The notes below the pieces were generated by a model. That model was not told the DNA's origin. It did not search any database and worked only from the letters and a program-made list of their open reading frames with translations. DNA of 53,685 nt, from positions 1 through 53,685 of the forward strand of contig JAFTOF010000025.1 in assembly GCA_017451505.1 (NCBI GenBank), in the 5' to 3' direction. The stretch is from Clostridia bacterium. Its GTDB lineage: Bacteria > Bacillota > Clostridia > UMGS1883. Shown here piece by piece: positions 7,795-16,721 of this stretch. The position numbers and the translations under genes were made by a program. Every line of letters starts with the position of its first letter. The stretch's first letter is position 1.

Positions 7795-8427
7795 TTATCT
7801 CAAAGACATATTTTTACAAATATCTTTCGCAGGGCAGATTTCGCATTTTGCCACTCTTGCACTGCAATATTCTCTTCCGAAAAGCACCAGACGGTGGCAA
7901 AAGTCGCTGTGTTTACTGCGTGGGAGCAGATTTTCCGTGTCTTTTTCAACTTTTACAGGCTCAGTTTCCTTAGTCAGCCCCACTCTTTTAAGGATTCTTT
8001 TTGCGTGAGTATCAATTACCATACCGCCAAGACCGAAAAGGTCACCCAAAACAAGGTTGGCCGTTTTCCTCCCCACCCCTGCAAGGGAAAGCATATCCTC
8101 CATATTGTCAGGGATTTCTCCGCCGAAATCGGAAAGAATTTTCCTGCAGCATCCTATGATGTTTTTAGCCTTGTTATGATAAAACCCCGTAGGTTTAATG
8201 TCCTGTTCAAGCTCCTTTAAGTCGGCATTCGCAAATGCGTGGGCATCGGGATATTTTTTAAATAAATCCTTTGTTACTATATTAACCCTGGCATCTGTGC
8301 ACTGTGCAGAAAGCTGTGTAGCAATAAGAAGCTCGAGCGGAGTTTTATATTCAAGGGAGCAGACTGCATCGGGATACTCCTTTTCCAATATTTCGTAAAA
8401 CCTTTCGGCTCTTTCTTTCCTACGCAT
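7795..8427 (-). CDS. nth: Endonuclease III (DNA glycosylase/AP lyase)
   Basis: A 210-residue base-excision repair enzyme that removes oxidised pyrimidines and nicks abasic sites. Visible features are the LSAQCTDARVN segment, the helix-hairpin-helix LAGVGRKTANLVL with catalytic Lys, the catalytic Asp in VIDTHAKRI, and a C-terminal 4Fe-4S loop with cysteine spacing C-x6-C-x2-C-x5-C. Length is normal. The ATG is preceded by GAGGTGAT. Divergent from rarA, another genome-maintenance gene, with overlapping promoters between them. Confidence 0.95.
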   Translation of the reverse strand: MRRKERAERFYEILEKEYPDAVCSLEYKTPLELLIATQLSAQCTDARVNIVTKDLFKKYPDAHAFANADLKELEQDIKPTGFYHNKAKNIIGCCRKILSDFGGEIPDNMEDMLSLAGVGRKTANLVLGDLFGLGGMVIDTHAKRILKRVGLTKETEPVKVEKDTENLLPRSKHSDFCHRLVLFGREYCSARVAKCEICPAKDICKNMSLR

Positions 8428-8448
8428 AAAATCACCTCTTTTAATATC

Positions 8449-8477
8449 ATTTTATCACAAAACCCTTGTTTTTGAAA
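8449..8477 (-). promoter_or_regulatory. Promoter of nth
   Basis: Minus strand TTTCAA (8472-8477), 17 bp, TAAAAT (8449-8454). It overlaps the rarA promoter on the other strand, so the two polymerases may interfere. Confidence 0.5.
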
Positions 8478-8494
8478 GAAAAACTTTGTATAAT
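8466..8494 (+). promoter_or_regulatory. Promoter of rarA
   Basis: TTGTTT (8466-8471), 17 bp, perfect TATAAT (8489-8494). Confidence 0.65.
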
Positions 8495-8540
8495 AGTAAA
8501 AGAGTTTTTTTAATCTTCTTTTTAAAAAGGAGGAAATTTG

Positions 8541-9794
8541 ATGAAAAGTCCGCTTGCCGACAGAATCCGTCCCGACACCCTTTCAGACGTTGTGGGACAG
8601 AAGCACATTTTAGGCGAAGGAAAAATCCTTTACAATATAATACAAAGCGGAGAAATCCCCAACATGATTTTCTACGGCCCGTCGGGAATAGGAAAGACCA
8701 CCGTGGCAAATATCGCTGCAAAAAATGCGAAAAAGCCTCTGTATAAGCTTAATGCCACAAACGCCTCCGTTTCCGATATTAAGGCAATACTTGCCGAAGC
8801 GGAAACAATGCTCGGAGCAGACGGAGTAATTCTCTATCTTGACGAGATTCAGAATTTCAATAAAAAGCAACAGCAGTCACTTCTTGAATGTATAGAAAAC
8901 GGTAAAATCACACTTATTGCATCCACCACGGAAAATCCGTACTTCTACATATACAATGCAATTTTATCCCGATGCACAGTCTTTGAATTTAAACCTGTTG
9001 ATGCAGAGGATATAAAGGAAGCTCTTTTAAGAGCTAAGGAAACCTTGGAATTCTCCGTAATTCTTGAAGAAGATGCGGCAGAGCATATTGCAGGCAGTGC
9101 CTGCGGAGATGTGAGGAAAGCATTAAATTCTCTTGAGGTTGCCGTTATGGCGGCAAAACCCGACGAAAATCAGAATATCGTAATTACATTGGAAATTGCC
9201 GAAGCCGTAACAATGAAAAAAGCTTTTCGTCACGACCGTGACGGTGACAGCCACTATGATGTTTTAAGTGCGTTTCAGAAATCCGTCCGCGGAAGCGACG
9301 CAGATGCGGCACTTCATTATCTTGCACGTCTTGTGGCGGCAGGCGATTTGCAAAGTATTTGCAGAAGAATACTTGTTATGGCGGCGGAGGACATAGGACT
9401 TGCATATCCCAATGCGATCGTAATAACAAAGGCATGTGTGGATGCGGCACTTCAACTGGGCCTGCCCGAAGCACGGATTCCTCTTGCCGAAGCGGTGATA
9501 ATGCTTGCTACCGCACCTAAGTCAAACAGTGCAATATGTGGCATAGATGCGGCACTTTCCGATATTGAAAGCGGGAAAATGGGGGATATACCCTCACACC
9601 TTAAGGATTCCCACTACAGCGGAGCAAAAAAGCTCGGTCACGGGAACGATTACAAATATCCTCACGCATACCCCAATCACTATGTAAAACAACAGTATTT
9701 GCCCGATACAATTAAGGATAGAAAATACTATGAATATGGGGAAAATAAGCTTGAACAGCAAACAAAAGCATATTGGGATAATATTAAAAAATAA
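8541..9794 (+). CDS. rarA: Replication-associated recombination protein RarA (MgsA), AAA ATPase
   Basis: A 417-residue clamp-loader-like AAA+ ATPase acting at stalled replication forks. It opens with PLADRIRPDTLSDVVGQKHI, has Walker A GPSGIGKTT, Walker B LYLDEIQNFNK, sensor 1 ASTTENPYF, the arginine-finger region LSRC, and the tetramerisation domain ending in the conserved YKYPHAYPNHYVKQQYLP block. The ATG at 8541 follows AAGGAGG; an in-frame TTG immediately upstream is disfavoured. It stands alone between its promoter and a perfect hairpin that overlaps its stop codon. Confidence 0.95.
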   Translation: MKSPLADRIRPDTLSDVVGQKHILGEGKILYNIIQSGEIPNMIFYGPSGIGKTTVANIAAKNAKKPLYKLNATNASVSDIKAILAEAETMLGADGVILYLDEIQNFNKKQQQSLLECIENGKITLIASTTENPYFYIYNAILSRCTVFEFKPVDAEDIKEALLRAKETLEFSVILEEDAAEHIAGSACGDVRKALNSLEVAVMAAKPDENQNIVITLEIAEAVTMKKAFRHDRDGDSHYDVLSAFQKSVRGSDADAALHYLARLVAAGDLQSICRRILVMAAEDIGLAYPNAIVITKACVDAALQLGLPEARIPLAEAVIMLATAPKSNSAICGIDAALSDIESGKMGDIPSHLKDSHYSGAKKLGHGNDYKYPHAYPNHYVKQQYLPDTIKDRKYYEYGENKLEQQTKAYWDNIKK

Positions 9795-9836
9795 ATTATA
9801 CGGGAGCAGATTTTTAACTGCTCCCGTATAATTTAT
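9791..9836. terminator. Bidirectional terminator shared by rarA and the patatin gene
   Basis: A perfect 19-bp stem (9791-9809 with 9818-9836) around an 8-nt AT loop. The stop codons of both convergent genes lie inside the stem arms, a very compact arrangement. Confidence 0.85.
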
Positions 9837-10675
9837 TTCAATATCTTTTCCTTGTATTTCATAACCATTGCATAACCCTTGTCATACAACTTTTTAATTT
9901 CCTCGGGTCTTCTTTCTGTACGCTTCCATGATGATGTATCCTCCTCAGGAGCTATCAGTATAATTCTGCCCTCTTTTTCAAGCTCTAAAAGTCTATGATG
10001 GGCTTCATTATACATATCGGTGCGATTTTCAAGTGCTTTTTTAAAATTGGGGTACTTTCTGTAAAGAAATCCGCTTATATCAAGAGCCTTTTCGGGGCTT
10101 TTCACATAACTGCGTTCTCTTGTGAGGATTACTACCACCTTATCACAATTCTCATCAATCGCCCTCTGAAAAGGAATTGAATTGGAAATACCCCCATCCA
10201 TGTAAAGACTTCCATCAATTTTCACGGGCTGAAAAAGTATTGGCAGTGCACAGCTTGCCACAACCTTTTTCCACTTCCGATCCTCGCTTGTAACGGTGTG
10301 GTACTCACATTTTCCTGTTTCAATGTTTGTAAGTGCTGCTTCCACCTTGCACCCTGATTTGTCATATGCCTCGCTATCAAAGGGAATAAGCTTATTGGGA
10401 AGCTCATCAAAAACAAATTCTACATTATAATAACTGCGTTTTTTGGGATTGAGCAAATGCCTCATCCCCATATATCTTTTATCGTTAAGATATTCAAGCC
10501 CTATTTTAAGACCTCTTCCTCTTTGGTTTGATACAAAAGAAATTCCGTTTGCAACGCCTGCAGAAGTTCCCACAAGAAGGTCTGCCTTAAATCCTATATC
10601 AATCAGTGCGTCCAGTGCACCTACGGTAAAGTAGCCGCGGCTGGCTCCACCCTCTAAAACAAGCCCTGTTTTCAT
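9833..10675 (-). CDS. Patatin-like phospholipase
   Basis: A 280-residue patatin-family acyl hydrolase. It shows the glycine-rich oxyanion loop LEGGASRG at residues 6-13, the serine nucleophile motif GTSAG near residue 37, and the catalytic Asp in MDGGIS near residue 159, forming the Ser-Asp dyad. There is no signal peptide, so it is probably a cytoplasmic lipase or esterase like the YqhO/RssA-type proteins. Its ATG overlaps the ribF stop (ATGA) with GGAGGTG before it, so it is translationally coupled to the rimP-ribF operon, an unusual last gene for that operon. Confidence 0.85.
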   Translation of the reverse strand: MKTGLVLEGGASRGYFTVGALDALIDIGFKADLLVGTSAGVANGISFVSNQRGRGLKIGLEYLNDKRYMGMRHLLNPKKRSYYNVEFVFDELPNKLIPFDSEAYDKSGCKVEAALTNIETGKCEYHTVTSEDRKWKKVVASCALPILFQPVKIDGSLYMDGGISNSIPFQRAIDENCDKVVVILTRERSYVKSPEKALDISGFLYRKYPNFKKALENRTDMYNEAHHRLLELEKEGRIILIAPEEDTSSWKRTERRPEEIKKLYDKGYAMVMKYKEKILK

Positions 10676-11547
10676 TTAAACACCTCCGTTATATCTTCGG
10701 CTATCTGCCTTTGAAGTTCTTCTATACTTTCAAACTTTTTTTCCTCGCGGATAAAGTCGATAAATTCTATTTTCATTTTCTGATTGTAAATATTTCCGTC
10801 AAAGTGGGGGATATACGTTTCCGTGCGTAATTTTTCACCGCCCACGGTAGGATTAATGCCTGTGTTGGTAATAGCCTTATATACTCGATTGTTGACTGTT
10901 ACCAATGTTTTATATACACCTTTTTTGGGAATTACCACGGCATCTTCAAAAAACATGTTTGCCGTAGGAAAGCCTATTGTTCTGCCAAGGTGCTTTCCCT
11001 CGCATATTGTTCCCTCTACAAAAAAGTTTCTTCCCAAAAGCTTGTTTGCAAGGAATATGTTTCCTTTTGTAATAAGCTCCCTTATACGGCTTGAGGATAC
11101 GCTTTCCCCATTATAAAACTCACATTCAAGCACTTTTGTATAAAAGCCCAGTTTGTTGCCGTAATCAGTCAGCATGAAAGTGTTTCCTTTGCCGCCTTTT
11201 CCGAAACGGTAATTATATCCGCATGCGGCGTATTTTACGTTGTATTTCTTTACCAGTATTTCCGTTATAAAAGCCTCTGCAGACATATCTAAAAACTCTT
11301 TGGAAACGGGAATGAACTCTGCCTCTGCACCCAAAGCGTTTATCAGTCGTTCTTTCTCATGTGCGGTAGTAATATAACTTACCCTTTCAGGTGAAAGAAT
11401 TTCCATGGGCGAGAGGTCAAAGCTCAGAACTATCGGCCTGAGCTTATTTGCTTTTGCATAATTTACAACGTCTTTTATAATTTTTTGATGAGCAATATGT
11501 ACTCCATCAAAAAAACCGAGAGCGATTGCACAAGGTTTGCTACTCAT
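10672..11547 (-). CDS. ribF: Bifunctional riboflavin kinase/FAD synthetase
   Basis: A 291-residue two-domain enzyme converting riboflavin to FMN and then FAD. The N-terminal nucleotidyltransferase has GFFDGVHIAHQKII at about residues 11-24 and the CGYNYRFGKGGKG segment near 110. The C-terminal riboflavin kinase has GRTIGFPTANM and TNTGINPTVGG. Length is typical. It overlaps truB upstream and the patatin gene downstream by ATGA junctions, so all three are coupled. Confidence 0.95.
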   Translation of the reverse strand: MSSKPCAIALGFFDGVHIAHQKIIKDVVNYAKANKLRPIVLSFDLSPMEILSPERVSYITTAHEKERLINALGAEAEFIPVSKEFLDMSAEAFITEILVKKYNVKYAACGYNYRFGKGGKGNTFMLTDYGNKLGFYTKVLECEFYNGESVSSSRIRELITKGNIFLANKLLGRNFFVEGTICEGKHLGRTIGFPTANMFFEDAVVIPKKGVYKTLVTVNNRVYKAITNTGINPTVGGEKLRTETYIPHFDGNIYNQKMKIEFIDFIREEKKFESIEELQRQIAEDITEVFK

Positions 11548-12437
11548 CTGTAAAACCCCTTTATAAGCTTAAGACATTCTCTGCCGTCCTCTGTATCTGC
11601 CTTGGAAAGAGCAATAAAGCTCCCGTTCTCATCATACACACGATACATTTCCCCTTGTGTTTTTCCCCTATAATATATGGGGACACCATTTTTTACACGG
11701 TCTGCTCTTTTTTTATCCAAATAAATTGCTTCGTAGTTTTTAAAGAAAGAATCAAGGGGGAGAAGTGCTTTTTCTGCTTCACCATTTTCAGCGAAAGTGG
11801 CAAGCTCTTCGGGAGTAATGGCATTTTCAAGGGTGAAAGGCCCTGATGCCGTACGTTCAAGCTCGCTTATACAGCCGCCGCATCCTAATTTGTCACCAAT
11901 GTCTGACGCCAGTGTGCGGATATACGTGCCTTTACTGCAATGAACGGCAATTTTTACATAAGGAAGATTAATTTTTTCAATGTCGATTGAAAAAATAGTA
12001 ATATCGCGTGCCTTGCGTTCTACTTCAATTCCCTGTCTTGCCAGGTTATAAAGCCTTTGTCCGTTTACCTGAATGGCACTGTACATAGGCGGAACTTGCT
12101 GTATGTTTCCCACAAATTCTGCTATGGTTGTGCGGATTTCCTCCTCGGTAACATTGACGGGCTTTTTCTCGATTACTTCGCCTGCCATGTCAAGCGTATC
12201 GGTTTTCGTGCCCAGAAGAATTGTGGCACGGTAACGCTTATCCTCCATAGTAAGGAAATCCGATGCACGCGTGGCAGGTCCTGCAAGAATAGGCAGAACC
12301 CCGCTTGCATCGGGGTCAAGAGTTCCCGTATGACCTACTTTTTTCATATTAAGGGCTTTTCTCACCATGCCTACACATCTGTGGGAAGAAACCCCTACAG
12401 GTTTATTTAAAATGATAATTCCGCAGTATTCATTCAT
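11544..12437 (-). CDS. truB: tRNA pseudouridine(55) synthase TruB
   Basis: A 297-residue enzyme making pseudouridine at position 55 in the T-loop of tRNAs. It has the LNKPVGVSSH start, the catalytic Asp in HTGTLDPDASGVLPI near residue 42, the RYRATILLGTKTDTLD strand, the VPPMYSAIQVNGQRLYNLAR thumb segment and CSKGTYIRTLASDIG. The C-terminal tail has a short PUA-like domain. Its stop overlaps the ribF start, and it lies 12 nt after nrnA. Confidence 0.95.
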   Translation of the reverse strand: MNEYCGIIILNKPVGVSSHRCVGMVRKALNMKKVGHTGTLDPDASGVLPILAGPATRASDFLTMEDKRYRATILLGTKTDTLDMAGEVIEKKPVNVTEEEIRTTIAEFVGNIQQVPPMYSAIQVNGQRLYNLARQGIEVERKARDITIFSIDIEKINLPYVKIAVHCSKGTYIRTLASDIGDKLGCGGCISELERTASGPFTLENAITPEELATFAENGEAEKALLPLDSFFKNYEAIYLDKKRADRVKNGVPIYYRGKTQGEMYRVYDENGSFIALSKADTEDGRECLKLIKGFYR

Positions 12438-12449
12438 AGTTTTGTCCTT

Positions 12450-13403
12450 TTAAATAAGCTTTTCAAGTTCTTTAATAAGCTGCTTTTCTGCTTCCTCAAT
12501 GCTGACTTCCTTAAATGTGCAGCCTGCCGCTTTTTTGTGACCACCGCCACCAAATATTCTTGCAACAGGTTCAATGTTGTAATCACCTAAGCTCCGCAGA
12601 CTTACTCTGATATTACCGTCGGGCTGCTGTTTTAAAAACGCACTTATCATAACGCCGTCAATGCTTCTGGGAAGCTGAGCGAGTGCATCGGTATCGGATT
12701 TTTCCGCACCATATTTCTGCATTATCTCATTGGTGATTTTTGCAGTGGCAATTTTTCCGCCTGAGTAAAGTCTGATAGATTCTATTGCTTCCGCTTTGAG
12801 CTTTAGCTGTGTCAGCGCATTTCTTTCATAAAGCATACTGCAAAGGTATGTGGTATTAATACCCGTATCAGTCAGTGCAATTATTATTTCATATGTGCGG
12901 CGGTTCACCGATGCGTACTGAAAGGAGCCTGTATCGGAGGAAATTGCACAATAAAGGTAAGCGGCAATTTCTTTTGTTATTTCAAATCCGCCCAGAGTGA
13001 GAAGCTCATATATAAGCTCGCCTGTAGCACTTCTTGATGGTTCCACATAACTTATCTTTGCAAAAGAACCAGTCTGATGGTGATGGTCTATACAAACTGT
13101 GTTTTCCTTATCTTCAAAGAATTTGCCCCATTTGCCGATTCTGTCGCAGCTTCCTACATCTACTGCACAATAGCACTCATAATCGGGAGCAGTTTCACCC
13201 TCTGCAAATACGATAACGTCTGTTTCAAATATGCTAAGATGCCTTGACAAAGGTACTTCAGTAAATACATCTGCTTTTATCCCTGATGAGCGGAGTGCAA
13301 AGCGTAGTGCCATAGCACTTCCTATACAATCCCAGTCGGGGTTAGTATGAACGAAAATTGCAACAGAGGAGCTATTTTTAAGATGCTCTATTACTTTCTT
13401 CAT
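12450..13403 (-). CDS. nrnA: DHH-family oligoribonuclease/pAp phosphatase NrnA
   Basis: A 317-residue DHH/DHHA1 phosphoesterase degrading very short RNAs and pAp. The metal-binding motifs are NPDWDCIGS (residues 21-29), VDVGS and DHHHQTG, and the substrate-binding C-terminal domain ends in GGGGHKKAAGCTF. Size and order match NrnA. It sits between rbfA and truB, its normal place in Firmicutes, with short gaps on each side. Confidence 0.92.
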   Translation of the reverse strand: MKKVIEHLKNSSSVAIFVHTNPDWDCIGSAMALRFALRSSGIKADVFTEVPLSRHLSIFETDVIVFAEGETAPDYECYCAVDVGSCDRIGKWGKFFEDKENTVCIDHHHQTGSFAKISYVEPSRSATGELIYELLTLGGFEITKEIAAYLYCAISSDTGSFQYASVNRRTYEIIIALTDTGINTTYLCSMLYERNALTQLKLKAEAIESIRLYSGGKIATAKITNEIMQKYGAEKSDTDALAQLPRSIDGVMISAFLKQQPDGNIRVSLRSLGDYNIEPVARIFGGGGHKKAAGCTFKEVSIEEAEKQLIKELEKLI

Positions 13404-13417
13404 TTCCCTTGCTCCTT

Positions 13418-13765
13418 TCAGTTGTCTTTGCTGATATCGTTTAAAAGCTTGTTAATATGAGCACCGTATTCGATGGTGGTGTCAAGCTCAAAGGAAAATT
13501 CGGGTACGCATCTTAGATTAATTCTGTTTCCGACCTCGCGACGGATAAAGCCTGCCGCCGCTTTAAGGGCTTTGATACAGTCTTTCTTTTCCTCGTCTGT
13601 TCCCATAACGCTGATAAATGCCTTTGCATAGCGAAGATCATTTGTTACATTTACGTTTACCACGCTTGTCATCATGGGGATTCTGGGGTCTTTAAGGTCA
13701 CGTATAATACTGCTCAATTCTTTTTTTACTTCTTCGTTTATCCTGTCAGTTCTTTTAAAAGACAT
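13418..13765 (-). CDS. rbfA: 30S ribosome-binding factor RbfA
   Basis: A 115-residue KH-like fold protein that assists late 16S rRNA maturation. The family signature is present: RINEEVKKELSSIIRDLKDPRI at the N-terminus, VNVTNDLRYAKAFISVMG in the middle, and LRCVPEFSFELDTTIEYG near the end. It follows infB after an 84-nt gap that holds a strong hairpin, so its expression may be partly uncoupled from infB. Confidence 0.95.
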   Translation of the reverse strand: MSFKRTDRINEEVKKELSSIIRDLKDPRIPMMTSVVNVNVTNDLRYAKAFISVMGTDEEKKDCIKALKAAAGFIRREVGNRINLRCVPEFSFELDTTIEYGAHINKLLNDISKDN

Positions 13766-13783
13766 AGTAATTCCCTTCTTTCA

Positions 13784-13822
13784 AAAATAAGTAAATGAGA
13801 TTTTCCCTCATTTACTTATTTT
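13784..13822 (-). terminator. Terminator-like hairpin between infB and rbfA
   Basis: A perfect 16-bp stem (13784-13799/13807-13822, core ATAAGTAAATGAG) with a 7-nt loop. On the minus strand it is followed by a T-rich exit, fitting an intrinsic terminator or attenuator inside the operon. A role as an RNA-processing site is also possible. Confidence 0.6.
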
Positions 13823-13849
13823 GTCTTTGTTTTTAAATAAAATGTAATG

Positions 13850-16126
13850 TTATCTTTTTACCTCTTCCATTACATAACATTCAACAACATCGCCCTCTTT
13901 AATATCATTAAAGCGAACAAAGCCCATACCGCATTCGTAACCGCTGTTTACTTCCTTTACATCATCCTTGAAACGCTTAAGTGAATCAAGTTCACCCTCG
14001 TGGATTACGATACCGTCACGCACGATTCTCACGCTGCAGTTACGCTGGATTTTACCGTCTGTTACATAACAGCCGCCGATTGTGCCTACACCGCTGACTT
14101 TAAAGGTCTGACGGATTTCAGCATGACCGATAACAGCCTCGCGGAAGGTAGGTGCAAGCATACCCTTCATAGCCGCTTCAATTTCTTCGATAGCTTCGTA
14201 AATTACGCGGTACATACGCATATCTACCTTATTAAGCTCTGCCGCATTTCTGCCGCCCACGTCGGGACGAACATTAAAGCCTACGATAATTGCGTTTGAT
14301 GCAGATGCCAGTGTTACGTCGCTTTCAGTAATAGCACCCACGCCGCCGTGAATAACTCTTACTCTTACTTCTTCATTGGAAAGCTTTTCAAGGCTCTGTC
14401 TTACAGCCTCAACACTACCCTGAACGTCAGCCTTAACGATAATGTTAAGGTCCTTGACATCACCCTGCTGAATCTGACTGAACAAATCATCAAGGTTAAC
14501 ACGCTGTCTTGCCTTGTTAGCTTCGTCTTTAATTTTCTGCTTTCTTGTTTCAACGACGTTACGAGCCGCACGCTCATCATCTACTACATAGAAAGGATCG
14601 CCGCCGTCGGGAGTCTCGCTAAGACCTACAATCTCAACAGGGGTAGAGGGAATAGCTTCCTTTATCTTTTTGCCCTTGTCATCAACCATTGCTCTTACTC
14701 TGCCCACTGCAGTGCCTGTTACAATGATATCCCCCTGACGGAGAGTACCATTCTGTACCAGAACTGTAGCAACAGGGCCTCTGCCCTTATCAAGCTTGGA
14801 TTCAATAACTGTACCTCTTGCCTTACGGTTGGGGTTCGCTTTAAGCTCCTTAACTTCAGCGGTAAGAAGCACCATTTCAAGAAGCGAATCAATATTTTTA
14901 CGCTGCTTTGCACTTACTTCAACGCAGATAACATCGCCGCCCCATTCTTCGGGAACAAGGCCATGCTCTGTAAGCTCCTGCTTAACTCTGTCGGGGTTTG
15001 CACCCTCCTTGTCAATCTTGTTGATTGCAACGATTATGCTTACCTCTGCCGCCTTGGCGTGGTTAATAGCCTCGATTGTCTGGGGCATGATACCATCATC
15101 AGCCGCAACAACAAGTATAGCAATATCCGTTACAAGTGCACCGCGGGCACGCATAGCCGTAAATGCTTCGTGACCGGGAGTATCAAGGAAAGCAATCTGA
15201 TTGCCGTTAATATTTACCATATAAGCACCGATGTGCTGTGTGATACCGCCTGCCTCGCTTGCGGTAACGTTTGTGCTTCTGATTGCATCGAGAAGACTTG
15301 TCTTACCATGGTCAACGTGACCCATAACGCAGACAACGGGGGGACGGGGAAGAAGGTCCTTTTCTTCATCGGGAGCTTCAGCATCACTGAGAAGCTTTTC
15401 TTCCTCAGTAATAATGATTTCCCTTTCAACCTCTGCACCCATATCCTCGGCAATAAGTGCTGCCACATCGTATTCGATGTCCTGAGTAATAGCTGCCATA
15501 ATTCCAAGCTGCATTAATCTCTTAATGATTTCTGTAGCACCTACCTTGAGCTTTTGAGCAAGGTCGCCCACAGTAATTGTGTCGGGAATAATTACGTGGA
15601 GAGGCTGTTTCTTTTCCTCTTTTTTGGGCTTTTGAATTTCAGGCTGCTTGGGCTGATTCTTCTTTTGAGGCTGCTGTTTATTCTTGTTTTTCTTTAATCT
15701 CTGCTTATTCGTTTCCGTATCCTTCATTTCAGGAGCGAGCTGTTCAGCCTTTTCCTTTGCAAGCTGCATATCAAGGTCAACGGCGTTAGTTCTGGTGTCA
15801 ACATATCTTACGCTCTTTTTGGTAGAGATAACGGTATCTTCCTCAGTAAGCTCCTCCACTACAGGCTGCTCTTTCGCCTTTTTTGCCTTTTCTTCTTTTT
15901 TCTGCTCCTCTACCTTTGCCTGATAAGCGGTAACATATTCCTCCATAGTTGTTCCGTCATCAAACTTCTGTGTGTAGTATTCCATAATGATACTCATCTC
16001 ATAAGCATCAACGGAAGCTGCGGAGCTTTTAGTAATTCCTGCAACTTCTGTAAGCATTTTGGCAATTTCCTTACCGGGAACATTTATATCTTTTGCTATT
16101 GCACTAATTTTTTGTTTTGAGATCAT
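13850..16126 (-). CDS. infB: Translation initiation factor IF-2
   Basis: A 758-residue GTPase that places fMet-tRNA on the 30S subunit. The order is an N-terminal IF2_N region (about 1-60), a low-complexity Lys/Glu/Gln-rich linker (about 70-180), a second IF2_N domain ([20 protein letters not shown]), then the G domain with [20 protein letters not shown] and NKID, followed by beta-barrel and C-terminal fMet-tRNA binding domains. GGAGGTG precedes the ATG. It lies 35 nt after the ylxQ-like gene in the standard order. Confidence 0.97.
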   Translation of the reverse strand: MISKQKISAIAKDINVPGKEIAKMLTEVAGITKSSAASVDAYEMSIIMEYYTQKFDDGTTMEEYVTAYQAKVEEQKKEEKAKKAKEQPVVEELTEEDTVISTKKSVRYVDTRTNAVDLDMQLAKEKAEQLAPEMKDTETNKQRLKKNKNKQQPQKKNQPKQPEIQKPKKEEKKQPLHVIIPDTITVGDLAQKLKVGATEIIKRLMQLGIMAAITQDIEYDVAALIAEDMGAEVEREIIITEEEKLLSDAEAPDEEKDLLPRPPVVCVMGHVDHGKTSLLDAIRSTNVTASEAGGITQHIGAYMVNINGNQIAFLDTPGHEAFTAMRARGALVTDIAILVVAADDGIMPQTIEAINHAKAAEVSIIVAINKIDKEGANPDRVKQELTEHGLVPEEWGGDVICVEVSAKQRKNIDSLLEMVLLTAEVKELKANPNRKARGTVIESKLDKGRGPVATVLVQNGTLRQGDIIVTGTAVGRVRAMVDDKGKKIKEAIPSTPVEIVGLSETPDGGDPFYVVDDERAARNVVETRKQKIKDEANKARQRVNLDDLFSQIQQGDVKDLNIIVKADVQGSVEAVRQSLEKLSNEEVRVRVIHGGVGAITESDVTLASASNAIIVGFNVRPDVGGRNAAELNKVDMRMYRVIYEAIEEIEAAMKGMLAPTFREAVIGHAEIRQTFKVSGVGTIGGCYVTDGKIQRNCSVRIVRDGIVIHEGELDSLKRFKDDVKEVNSGYECGMGFVRFNDIKEGDVVECYVMEEVKR

Positions 16127-16161
16127 ATCTGAGCACCTCCGTAATTTTTAAACTTTGGGAA

Positions 16162-16473
16162 TTACTTCCCGATTTCGGTATATTTCTTAACGATAGCTTT
16201 GGCAAAGCCTTCATCGCAAATGGCCAGAACGGGCATATCCTTTTTTCCTGCCGCTTGGCTCAGGTTTTTTTTATCGGAATAGAACATAAGCTCAACATTG
16301 CAGTCTTTGCATCTGCTTTCTATCCTGCGGCGGTTACTTGCCCCGATGTCCTCCGATGCAACTACCAAACTCGCACATCCGTCATCAATGGCTTTTTCCG
16401 TCATAAAAACTCCGAAACGCACCTTTCCGGCACGCACTGCTAAGCCTATCATACCAAGTACTCTATCGTTCAT
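16162..16473 (-). CDS. L7Ae-family RNA-binding protein (YlxQ-like)
   Basis: A 103-residue small RNA-binding protein of the L7Ae/L30e fold, with LGMIGLAVRAGKVRFGVF at the start and LVVASEDIGASNRRRIESRCKDCNVELMFY in the middle. It occupies the ylxQ position between ylxR and infB. Family members bind kink-turn RNA. The ATG at 16473 shares one base with the ylxR stop (TGATG) and has AAGGA upstream, so it is translationally coupled; an in-frame TTG one codon earlier is disfavoured. Confidence 0.88.
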   Translation of the reverse strand: MNDRVLGMIGLAVRAGKVRFGVFMTEKAIDDGCASLVVASEDIGASNRRRIESRCKDCNVELMFYSDKKNLSQAAGKKDMPVLAICDEGFAKAIVKKYTEIGK

Positions 16474-16721
16474 CAAATCAGTTCCTTTTTAATATTTTCT
16501 TTAAGCTCCGAGGGGAGTGCACCCTTAAAGGCACGTTCAAAGGATCTCTGCTTTTCGAATTTCATGCAGCAATCTCCATTTTTGCATATGTATGCACCTC
16601 GTCCGGGAAGCTTACCCGAAACATCCACTAAAAACTCACCGCCATTTTTCGCAACTCTCAAAAGCTCGGATTTCGTTTTCATTTTCCTGCATACAACGCA
16701 CATTCTAAGCGGAGTGCCCAT
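16473..16721 (-). CDS. ylxR: YlxR (RnpM) family nucleic-acid-binding protein
   Basis: An 82-residue DUF448/YlxR protein with RMCVVCRKMKTKSELLRV at the N-terminus and the signature GRGAYICKNGDC in the centre. The Bacillus homologue binds RNase P RNA and modulates its activity; that is family knowledge. Start and stop are coupled by TAATG to nusA and TGATG to the next gene. Confidence 0.92.
   Translation of the reverse strand: MGTPLRMCVVCRKMKTKSELLRVAKNGGEFLVDVSGKLPGRGAYICKNGDCCMKFEKQRSFERAFKGALPSELKENIKKELI

Noticed and set aside
14348-15517. 389-codon open frame on the + strand across infB
   Set aside because: Lies wholly antisense to well-conserved infB codons, has no ribosome site, and its composition is a mirror of the IF-2 G domain.
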